Assembly: GCF_039768865.1 (NCBI RefSeq)
Contig: NZ_JBDMZQ010000021.1
Source: Wenyingzhuangia sp039768865
GTDB lineage: Bacteria; Bacteroidota; Bacteroidia; Flavobacteriales; Flavobacteriaceae
Length of the DNA: 6,553 nt
Direction: 5' to 3' (one strand)
Positions 1 to 5,831 of this stretch are shown here, piece by piece. The notes beneath the pieces are model-generated. The model was not told the origin of the DNA and did not search any database. It saw only the letters and a program-made list of their open reading frames with translations. The position numbers and the translations under genes were made by a program. Numbering within the stretch: the stretch's first letter is position 1; every line of letters starts with the position of its first letter.

Positions 1-81
1 GATCAATTGAACATACAAGCATTGACCAAACCCGTAGTGAAACATTTTCTTTGCTATCCAAAAGGCATCAAAATAGCTTAA
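1..81 (+). CDS. C-terminal end of an upstream protein, probably the HD-domain phosphohydrolase-like protein (partial)
   Basis: Frame 1 is open from the window edge to a TAA at 79-81, giving the last 26 residues of a protein whose start lies outside the window. The tail reads roughly DQLNIQALTKPVVKHFLCYP and then GIKIA. In Bacteroidetes the gene directly before lpxD is commonly an HD-superfamily metal-dependent phosphohydrolase, and the KxFLCYPK-like ending resembles what I remember of that family's C-terminus. The HD motif itself is not in view, so the identity rests on position and a short tail only. Frame 3 is also open to a TAA at 90-92, but its peptide (rich in S, T, N, Q) looks less like a protein end. 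The gene ends 31 bp before lpxD and may be cotranscribed with it. Confidence 0.5.
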   Translation, partial: DQLNIQALTKPVVKHFLCYPKGIKIA

Positions 82-112
82 ATAAGATTTAATTTTTATA
101 TTTTTGCGAACG

Positions 113-1132
113 ATGGAATTTAAAGCAGTACAAATAGCTGAAATTTTAGAAGGAGATATTGTTGGAGATCCCTCCGCAACAGTTTCTAAACTTTCAAAAA
201 TAGAAGAAGGAGAAAAAGGTTCATTAACTTTTTTATCCAATCCTAAGTACACTCCCCACCTCTACAAAACAAAAGCATCAATTGTAATTGTCAACAGAAC
301 TTTTGAGCCCACTAGTAAACTTAACACTACCTTAATTAAAGTAGATGATGCTTATCAAGCTTTTACAAAATTATTAGAGTTTTACAACGAATATAAAAAT
401 CAGAAGACTGGTATTGACAAAAACACCATCATTTCAGATTCTGCAAAACTAGGAGATCATTTATATTTGGGAGCATTTTCTTATATTGGAGATAATGTTA
501 CCATCGGTAACCATGTAAAAATATATCCAAATTGTTACATAGGAGACAATGTAATAATTAAAGACAATACAGTTTTGTATTCAGGAGTCAAAGTTTATTT
601 TGATAGTGAAATAGGAGAAAATTGTACGATCCACGCTGGAACAGTTATTGGGTCAGATGGGTTTGGTTTTGCCCCTACAGCATCTGGAGCATATAAAACT
701 ATTCCACAAATTGGAAACGTGATTGTTGAAGACAATGTTGACATCGGAGCAAATACAACTATTGATAGAGCTACCTTGGGGTCAACAATTATTAGAATGG
801 GGGTTAAGCTCGATAATCTTGTTCAAATCGCACACAATGTTGAAATAGGTAAAAATACTGTAATTGCTTCTCAATCTGGTATAGCAGGTTCTACTAAAGT
901 AGGTGAAAATTGTATGATTGGCGGGCAAGTAGCAGTTTCTGGTCATTTGACAATTGGAGACAATGTTAAAATATCAGGGAAATCTGGTGTTGCAAAAAGC
1001 ATAAAAGAGAATTCAGTAGTAAGAGGAATACCAGCCATGGATTACAATACGTACAATAAATCTTACGTTTTCTTTAGAAAATTACCAGAAATTGTTCAAG
1101 AACTAAGAAAAAATACAAGTACAAAACAATAA
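113..1132 (+). CDS. lpxD: UDP-3-O-(3-hydroxyacyl)glucosamine N-acyltransferase (LpxD)
   Basis: LpxD transfers an (R)-3-hydroxyacyl chain from ACP to the 2-amino group of UDP-3-O-acyl-glucosamine, the third step of lipid A synthesis, in the cytoplasm. The 339-residue product has the usual length and layout: an N-terminal uridine-binding domain (about 1-100, with the GSLTFLSNPKY block at 37-47), then a left-handed beta-helix of hexapeptide repeats (IGDNVT, IGNHVK, IGENCT and so on, about 105-305), and a short helical C-terminus. The block GSDGFGFA (180-187) and the catalytic histidine in LVQIAHNVEIG (His241, matching E. coli His239) are present. I start at ATG 113; an in-frame TTG at 104 would add only three residues and is less likely. 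No clear Shine-Dalgarno is present, as is normal in Bacteroidetes. The stop is 3 bp before lpxC, which indicates one operon. Confidence 0.96.
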   Translation: MEFKAVQIAEILEGDIVGDPSATVSKLSKIEEGEKGSLTFLSNPKYTPHLYKTKASIVIVNRTFEPTSKLNTTLIKVDDAYQAFTKLLEFYNEYKNQKTGIDKNTIISDSAKLGDHLYLGAFSYIGDNVTIGNHVKIYPNCYIGDNVIIKDNTVLYSGVKVYFDSEIGENCTIHAGTVIGSDGFGFAPTASGAYKTIPQIGNVIVEDNVDIGANTTIDRATLGSTIIRMGVKLDNLVQIAHNVEIGKNTVIASQSGIAGSTKVGENCMIGGQVAVSGHLTIGDNVKISGKSGVAKSIKENSVVRGIPAMDYNTYNKSYVFFRKLPEIVQELRKNTSTKQ

Positions 1133-1135
1133 AAT

Positions 1136-2524
1136 ATGCTAAAGCAAAAAACAATCCAGAAGGAAGTTACTTTGACAGGTGTAGGTTTGCATACTGGTAA
1201 AGAAGTTACCATGGTTTTTAAACCAGCTCCTGAAAATTATGGATATGCATTTGTTCGTGTCGATTTAGAAGGGAGTCCTACCATTGAGGCAAAAGTTGAG
1301 TATGTTACAGAGACAGAAAGAGGTACAAATCTTGAGAAAAAAGGAGTAAGCGTCAATACTTCTGAACATGTTTTGGCAGCTGCTGTAGGTTTAGGCATAG
1401 ACAACCTTTTGATAGAAATCAATGCTTCGGAACCCCCAATTATGGATGGTTCTTCTAAGTTTTTTGTTGAAGCATTAGAGTCTGCAGGTGTTCAAGAACA
1501 GACTGCTGTTGCAGAGGAATATATCGTTAAAGAAGTAATTACTTACAAGGATGAAGATACCGGTAGTGAAATTATTTTGATGCCTGCAGATGAATATCAA
1601 GTGACTACTATGGTCGATTTTGGGACCAAAATTTTAGGTACTCAAAATGCAACCTTAGATCATATTTCACATTTTAAAAAGGAGATTTCCGCAGCAAGGA
1701 CTTTTAGTTTTTTGCATGAGTTAGAAACTCTATTGGAGCACAATTTAATTAAAGGAGGTGATTTGAACAATGCAATTGTTTATGTTGACAAAGAAATCTC
1801 CTCACAGACTTTAGATAAATTAAAGAAAGCATTTGGAAAAGAAGAAATTAATGTCACCTCAAATGGAATTCTAGACAATCTAGAATTACGATGGGCAAAT
1901 GAAGCTGCAAAACACAAATTATTAGATGTCGTTGGAGATTTAGCATTGGTTGGAACCCGTATTAGAGGAAAAGTGATTGCAAACAAACCAGGGCACAAAA
2001 TCAATACGATGTTTGGGAAGCATTTGTCTGATCTTATCAAACAAGAAAAACGTAAAAAAGTACCGGTCTACGATCTGAATAAGCCGCCGTTGATGGATAT
2101 CTACGACATCATGAAAGTCTTACCACATCGACCACCATTTTTATTGATTGATAGAATTTTAGATTTGGGAGATGATTTTGTAGTAGGGATGAAAAATGTG
2201 TCAATGAACGAACCTTTTTTTGTAGGTCATTTTCCTGAAGCACCAGTGATGCCAGGAGTTTTACAAATAGAAGCCATGGCACAATGTGGAGGTGTTTTAG
2301 TATTGAGTACCGTTCCAGATCCAGAAAATTATTTGACTTATTTCATGAAAATGGACAATGTTAAATTCAAACAAAAAGTATTACCTGGAGATACAATTAT
2401 TTTTAAAGCTGAATTGATTACACCTATCCGAAGAGGAATTTGTCACATGAAATCTGTTGGTTATGCCAATGGTAAAGTTGTGGTAGAAGCTGAATTAATG
2501 GCACAAATAGCAAGAAAACAATAA
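1136..2524 (+). CDS. lpxC/fabZ: Bifunctional UDP-3-O-acyl-N-acetylglucosamine deacetylase / 3-hydroxyacyl-ACP dehydratase (LpxC-FabZ fusion)
   Basis: One 462-residue chain joins two enzymes. Residues about 1-305 are LpxC, the zinc deacetylase that commits UDP-GlcNAc to lipid A. Visible features are the N-terminal GVGLHTG motif (15-21), SEHVLAA with general-base Glu77 and zinc ligand His78, KHKLLDVVGD with zinc ligands His260 and Asp264, and NKPGH with His287. After a basic linker (about 303-318), residues about 319-462 are FabZ, the hot-dog-fold dehydratase of fatty acid elongation: LPHRPPFLLIDR (329-340), catalytic His365 in GHFP, and catalytic Glu379 in GVLQIEAMAQ. All key residues of both domains are intact, so both activities are expected. 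The fusion is typical of Bacteroidetes. It probably ties the amount of FabZ to that of LpxC, since the pathways compete for 3-hydroxyacyl-ACP. The gene sits 3 bp after lpxD and 5 bp before lpxA. Confidence 0.97.
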   Translation: MLKQKTIQKEVTLTGVGLHTGKEVTMVFKPAPENYGYAFVRVDLEGSPTIEAKVEYVTETERGTNLEKKGVSVNTSEHVLAAAVGLGIDNLLIEINASEPPIMDGSSKFFVEALESAGVQEQTAVAEEYIVKEVITYKDEDTGSEIILMPADEYQVTTMVDFGTKILGTQNATLDHISHFKKEISAARTFSFLHELETLLEHNLIKGGDLNNAIVYVDKEISSQTLDKLKKAFGKEEINVTSNGILDNLELRWANEAAKHKLLDVVGDLALVGTRIRGKVIANKPGHKINTMFGKHLSDLIKQEKRKKVPVYDLNKPPLMDIYDIMKVLPHRPPFLLIDRILDLGDDFVVGMKNVSMNEPFFVGHFPEAPVMPGVLQIEAMAQCGGVLVLSTVPDPENYLTYFMKMDNVKFKQKVLPGDTIIFKAELITPIRRGICHMKSVGYANGKVVVEAELMAQIARKQ

Positions 2525-2529
2525 AACAT

Positions 2530-3312
2530 ATGAATCAACCATTAGCTTATATCCATCCAGGCGCAAAAATTGCGCGCAATGTTGTCATAGAGCCTTTTAC
2601 AACCATTCACAATAACGTAACTATTGGCTCCGGTACTTGGATTGGTTCAAATGTGACTATAATGGAAGGTGCCATCATAGGAGAAAATTGTAAAATTTTT
2701 CCTGGAGCAGTCATTTCTGCAATGCCTCAGGATTTAAAATATGATGGAGAAGAAACGACAACTGTGATTGGTAATAATGTTACCATACGTGAGTGTGTAA
2801 CTGTCAATAGAGGTACCACTGATCGGATGAAAACAGTCATTGGTGATAATTGTTTAATCATGGCTTATTGTCATGTGGCTCATGATTGTGTTGTTGGGAC
2901 TAATTGTATTTTTTCCAATGGGAGCACTTTAGCAGGACATACCAATGTAGGTGACAATGTGATCTTAGCTGGGATGACAGCAATACATCAGTTTTGCTCT
3001 ATTGGAGATCATGCTTTTGTGACTGGAGGATCTTTAGTAAGGAAAGATGTGCCACCATTTGTGAAAGCAGGTAGGGAGCCATTATCATATGTCGGAATTA
3101 ATTCTGTAGGCTTGAGGCGTAGAGGATTTTCAGTTGAAAAAATACGTGAAATTCAAAATATATACAGAATTTTATTCCAAAGCTCTTACAACAATACTCA
3201 GGCAATAAGAATAATTGAAGCAGAAATGGAAGTCTCTAGTGAAAGAGATGATATTATAAAATTCATACAAACTTCACAGAGAGGAATCATGAAGGGTTAT
3301 TTTAATAATTAA
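2530..3312 (+). CDS. lpxA: Acyl-ACP--UDP-N-acetylglucosamine O-acyltransferase (LpxA)
   Basis: LpxA makes the first, reversible step of lipid A synthesis: it moves an (R)-3-hydroxyacyl chain from ACP to the 3-OH of UDP-GlcNAc in the cytoplasm, acting as a trimer. The 260-residue product matches the family length. Residues about 5-185 are hexapeptide repeats of a left-handed beta-helix (IGSGTW, IGSNVT, IGENCK, IGNNVT, IGDNCL). The motif ISAMPQDLKY (62-71), the block CHVAHDC (114-120) with catalytic His118 (E. coli His125) and His115, AGMTAIHQFC (147-156) and GLRRRGFS (194-201) are all diagnostic. The rest is the helical C-terminal domain. The start is ATG 2530, five bases after the lpxC/fabZ stop. 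Acyl-chain preference cannot be read safely from the sequence. The first codons contain a GC-rich inverted repeat, noted in the findings. Confidence 0.96.
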   Translation: MNQPLAYIHPGAKIARNVVIEPFTTIHNNVTIGSGTWIGSNVTIMEGAIIGENCKIFPGAVISAMPQDLKYDGEETTTVIGNNVTIRECVTVNRGTTDRMKTVIGDNCLIMAYCHVAHDCVVGTNCIFSNGSTLAGHTNVGDNVILAGMTAIHQFCSIGDHAFVTGGSLVRKDVPPFVKAGREPLSYVGINSVGLRRRGFSVEKIREIQNIYRILFQSSYNNTQAIRIIEAEMEVSSERDDIIKFIQTSQRGIMKGYFNN

Positions 3313-3325
3313 GAAATAAATACAA

Positions 3326-3892
3326 ATGGCAACAACATCAGACATAAGGAATGGATTATGTATAGTATACAATAGCGATACCTACAAGATTACAGAATTT
3401 CAACACGTAAAACCTGGAAAAGGTCCAGCATTTGTTCGAACTAAGTTGAAGAGTTTAACTTCCGGAAAAGTGATTGACAATACCTTCTCTGCAGGACATA
3501 AAATAGAAGAAGTAAGAGTTGAAACTCGAAAGTATCAATATTTGTACGCCGAAGGCGATACTTTTAACTTTATGAATACTGTAGATTACAACCAAATCAC
3601 ACTCGAAAGATCTTCATTAGACGCTCCAGATCTATTGAAAGAGGGAGAAATAGTTACTATTATCGTTCGTTCAGAAGACGAAATGCCGTTGTCTGTGGAT
3701 ATGCCACAATCTGTAATTTTAGAAGTTACCTACACTGAACCAGGAGTTAAAGGGAATACAGCTACAAATGCAACCAAGCCTGCTACTGTTGAAACTGGAG
3801 CTTCTGTTAATGTACCTTTGTTTATTAATGAGGGAGACAAGATAAAAATTGAAACTGTAAAAGGTACTTATCAAGAAAGAATCAAAGAATAA
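3326..3892 (+). CDS. efp: Translation elongation factor P
   Basis: EF-P binds between the P and E sites of the ribosome and relieves stalling at runs of proline. The 188-residue product has the normal length. It shows the N-terminal KOW-like domain with loop HVKPGKGPAFVR (27-38), the middle OB domain, and the C-terminal OB domain ending in GDKIKIETVKGTYQER. Lys32 in the PGKGPA loop is the residue equivalent to the modified lysine of E. coli (Lys34) and of B. subtilis (Lys32). Whether and how it is modified here cannot be told from the window: no epmA, epmB or epmC-like gene is present in view. The start ATG 3326 follows lpxA by 13 bp, so efp is probably the last gene of the lipid A run. No convincing terminator follows it. 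Confidence 0.97.
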   Translation: MATTSDIRNGLCIVYNSDTYKITEFQHVKPGKGPAFVRTKLKSLTSGKVIDNTFSAGHKIEEVRVETRKYQYLYAEGDTFNFMNTVDYNQITLERSSLDAPDLLKEGEIVTIIVRSEDEMPLSVDMPQSVILEVTYTEPGVKGNTATNATKPATVETGASVNVPLFINEGDKIKIETVKGTYQERIKE

Positions 3893-4010
3893 ATTCAATG
3901 AATTCAACTCCTTTGTCATTCAGGATTATCTTGAGGTTGAGGGCTATTGGTATCAAAATAATTACAGGTTTTACAATTTTGTGATATAAAAATTAAAAAG
4001 AGATATTTTA

Positions 4011-4034
4011 CGAACAAATATTTATATTTGTTCG
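4011..4034. repeat. Perfect 24-bp palindrome before sucD, candidate operator
   Basis: The left arm CGAACAAATAT (4011-4021) and right arm ATATTTGTTCG (4024-4034) are exact reverse complements around a 2-bp TT centre. The palindrome ends 27 bp before the sucD start codon and covers a TAtaTTTG -7 element. That placement suits a dimeric regulator that would block RNA polymerase, though no regulator is identified. As RNA it would form a mostly A-U stem with no T-tract after it, so it is a poor intrinsic terminator for efp. Confidence 0.6.
4023..4030 (+). promoter_or_regulatory. Putative sucD-fabG promoter, Bacteroidetes -7 element TAtaTTTG
   Basis: TATATTTG matches the Bacteroidetes sigma-A -7 consensus TAnnTTTG exactly. 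It lies in the only sizeable gap between efp and sucD. Transcription would begin near 4036, giving a leader of about 25 nt. No TTG -33 element is found at the usual 17-23 bp upstream (the region is aaaagagat), so the promoter would be weak or need an activator. Such matches are also common by chance in AT-rich DNA. Confidence 0.4.
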
Positions 4035-4061
4035 CAATTAATTAAATAAAAAGCAAACTAA

Positions 4062-4934
4062 ATGAGTGTTTTAGTAAATAAAGATTCTAAGATTATTGTT
4101 CAAGGATTTACAGGTAGTGAAGGTACTTTTCATGCAACTCAAATGATTGAATATGGAACCAATATAGTTGGTGGTGTAACTCCTGGAAAAGGAGGTCAAG
4201 AGCATTTGGGGAAACCTGTTTTTAATACCGTAAATGACGCGGTTATTAGAGCAGGAGCTGATACAACTATTATATTTGTACCACCAGCATTTGCTGCAGA
4301 TGCCATTATGGAAGCTGCTCAGGCAGGTATCAAAGTTATTATTTGTATTACAGAAGGTATTCCAGTGGCTGATATGGTAAAGGTAAAAGCTTATTTACAA
4401 ACCACAGAAGCTCGTTTAATTGGACCTAATTGTCCAGGGGTAATTACTCCGGGAGAGGCAAAAGTTGGGATCATGCCAGGATTTATTTTCAAAAAAGGGA
4501 ATGTAGGTATTGTTTCCAAATCAGGTACATTAACATACGAAGCGGCTGATCAAGTAGTAAAACAAGGTTTTGGGATTACAACTGCCATTGGTATTGGAGG
4601 AGATCCTATTATTGGGACCACTACAAAAGAAGCTGTTGAGTTGCTGATGAATGATCCAGAAACCGAAGCTATTGTAATGATAGGTGAGATAGGAGGTCAG
4701 TTGGAAGCAGAAGCAGCAAGATGGATCAAAGCTGATGGAAATAGAAAGCCAGTTGTAGGTTTTATTGCAGGACAAACAGCACCAGCAGGAAGAACCATGG
4801 GACACGCTGGAGCCATTGTGAGTGGAGAAGGTGAGTCAGCTCAAGCTAAGATGGAGATTTTAGCAGAAAATGGGATTACGGTTGTAGCATCTCCAGCTAA
4901 AATAGGTGAAGCTATTGCACAAGTGTTGTCATAA
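4062..4934 (+). CDS. sucD: Succinate--CoA ligase (ADP/GDP-forming), alpha subunit
   Basis: This is the CoA-binding, phosphohistidine-carrying subunit of succinyl-CoA synthetase, which converts succinyl-CoA to succinate with formation of ATP or GTP in the TCA cycle. The 290-residue product is full length. It has the N-terminal Rossmann CoA-binding domain with GFTGSEGTFH (15-24) and GGVTPGKGG (37-45), then IGPNCPGVITPGE (120-132), and the ligase domain with SKSGTLTYE (152-160), GIGGDPIIGT (177-186), GEIGG (208-212) and the active-site histidine in GRTMGHAGAIV (His248, E. coli His246). The partner beta subunit gene sucC is not in the window, so the two subunits are encoded apart. sucD is preceded by a 169-bp gap with its own candidate promoter and palindrome, and followed 25 bp later by fabG. 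Confidence 0.97.
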   Translation: MSVLVNKDSKIIVQGFTGSEGTFHATQMIEYGTNIVGGVTPGKGGQEHLGKPVFNTVNDAVIRAGADTTIIFVPPAFAADAIMEAAQAGIKVIICITEGIPVADMVKVKAYLQTTEARLIGPNCPGVITPGEAKVGIMPGFIFKKGNVGIVSKSGTLTYEAADQVVKQGFGITTAIGIGGDPIIGTTTKEAVELLMNDPETEAIVMIGEIGGQLEAEAARWIKADGNRKPVVGFIAGQTAPAGRTMGHAGAIVSGEGESAQAKMEILAENGITVVASPAKIGEAIAQVLS

Positions 4935-4959
4935 ATTTTAGAATTTAAAATAACAAATA

Positions 4960-5709
4960 ATGAGTTTATTAACAGGAAAAACGGCCATCATTACAGGAGC
5001 TACTAGAGGTATTGGTAAGGGAATTGCACAAGCGTTCGCTAAACAGGGTGCAAATATTGCTTTTACATACAGCTCGTCAGTTGAGGCAGCTAAAGCTTTG
5101 GAGACTGAATTGTCAACTTTTGGTATCAAAGCAAAAGGATACCAATCTAACGCTGCAGATTTTGATTCAGCACAAGCCCTTGCTTCGGATGTTTTGAAAG
5201 AATTTGGAACAATTGATGTACTGATTAACAATGCAGGAATCACAAAAGATAACCTACTGATGCGTATTTCCGAAGAGGACTTTGATCAAGTTGTTGAAGT
5301 TAATTTAAAGTCAGTATTTAATCTTACGAAAGCTGTTATTCGTCCGATGATGAAACAAAGAGCAGGGTCTATTATAAATATGAGTTCAGTAGTTGGTGTT
5401 CAAGGAAATGCTGGTCAAACTAATTATGCAGCGTCAAAAGCAGGAATGCTTGGTTTCACCAAATCGGTAGCTTTAGAGTTAGGTTCTAGAAATATTCGAT
5501 GTAATGCTATCGCACCTGGATTTATTGAAACTGAAATGACGGAGAAACTGGATGAGACTGTTGTGGATGGATGGAGAAAAGCCATACCTTTAAAAAGAGG
5601 AGGTAAACCAGAGGATATTGCAAATGCTTGTGTTTTCTTGGCTTCGGATATGTCAACATATATTACCGGACAAACTTTGAATGTTGATGGAGGTATGATT
5701 ACTGCATAA
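4960..5709 (+). CDS. fabG: 3-oxoacyl-[acyl-carrier-protein] reductase (FabG)
   Basis: FabG reduces 3-oxoacyl-ACP to (R)-3-hydroxyacyl-ACP with NADPH in type II fatty acid elongation. The 249-residue short-chain dehydrogenase/reductase has the cofactor motif TGATRGIG (12-19), NNAG (90-93), catalytic Asn115, Ser143 in MSSVVG, and the YxxxK pair Tyr156 and Lys160 in NYAASK. It also has the PGFIETEMT block (186-194) and the C-terminal TGQTLNVDGG (236-245) typical of FabG proper rather than of other SDR enzymes. Its product is the shared substrate of FabZ, LpxA and LpxD upstream. The gene starts 25 bp after sucD with no terminator between them, so the two are likely cotranscribed, and a strong terminator follows. 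Another SDR reductase role is possible but less likely given the close match to FabG motifs. Confidence 0.93.
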   Translation: MSLLTGKTAIITGATRGIGKGIAQAFAKQGANIAFTYSSSVEAAKALETELSTFGIKAKGYQSNAADFDSAQALASDVLKEFGTIDVLINNAGITKDNLLMRISEEDFDQVVEVNLKSVFNLTKAVIRPMMKQRAGSIINMSSVVGVQGNAGQTNYAASKAGMLGFTKSVALELGSRNIRCNAIAPGFIETEMTEKLDETVVDGWRKAIPLKRGGKPEDIANACVFLASDMSTYITGQTLNVDGGMITA

Positions 5710-5732
5710 TTAACATCTATATTTTACAATAG

Positions 5733-5769
5733 AAGCTGCTTTAAATATTATATTTAAAGCAGCTTTTTT
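5733..5769 (+). terminator. Strong Rho-independent terminator after fabG
   Basis: AAGCTGCTTTAAATA (5733-5747) and TATTTAAAGCAGCTT (5751-5765) are perfect reverse complements, giving a 15-bp stem with a TTA loop. The T-run covers 5764-5769, partly within the stem. The hairpin starts 23 bp after the fabG stop codon and ends the sucD-fabG unit. The mirrored left arm begins with AA, so the structure could also work weakly on the minus strand, but no minus-strand gene is present. Confidence 0.93.
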
Positions 5770-5790
5770 ATTAGTTCTTAAGATTAAAAA

Positions 5791-5816
5791 TTGTAAATTG
5801 TTGTTTGAATAATTTG
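5791..5816 (+). promoter_or_regulatory. Possible promoter for the prohibitin-like gene
   Basis: Because a strong terminator lies upstream, the next gene needs its own promoter in 5770-5831. TTG (5791-5793), 16 bp, then TAATTTG (5810-5816) resembles the Bacteroidetes TTG / TAnnTTTG pattern but is one base short in the -7 element. The start would fall close to 5822, only about 10 nt before the ATG. The match is imperfect and the region is very AT-rich, so confidence is low. Confidence 0.25.
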
Positions 5817-5831
5817 TAAATAAAAAAAATC

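Noticed and set aside
99..106. TAttTTTG just before lpxD, a match to the Bacteroidetes -7 element.
   Set aside because: No TTG -33 element lies at a suitable distance, transcription would start at or next to the ATG, and the short gap favours read-through from the upstream gene.
104..111. TTGCGAAC before lpxD and its reverse complement GTTCGCAA at 4030-4037 before sucD, as a shared regulator site.
   Set aside because: An 8-bp match in opposite orientation is easily chance, and the lpxD copy lacks the second arm of the palindrome.
1867..1887. Perfect 9-bp inverted repeat AATTCTAGA-CAA-TCTAGAATT inside the LpxC domain.
   Set aside because: It comes from the repeated residue pattern around ILDNLEL with similar codons, lies well inside a conserved coding region, and has no T-run or other sign of function.
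3898..3984. A 28-codon open frame starting 5 bp after the efp stop, encoding a basic, hydrophobic peptide.
   Set aside because: It is very short, matches nothing I recognise, and such frames are common by chance. Its hydrophobic character alone does not support a gene.
4011..4034. Palindrome read as a LexA/SOS box or as the efp terminator.
   Set aside because: The CGAAC and GTTCG ends are 14 bp apart rather than the 4 bp of the Bacillus-type SOS box. As a terminator the stem is nearly all A-U and no T-run follows.
4938..5243. Minus-strand open frame of about 100 codons opposite the start of fabG, and similar ones opposite lpxC, efp and sucD.
   Set aside because: They lie wholly or almost wholly over well-recognised plus-strand genes, have no recognisable motifs and no promoter or terminator of their own.
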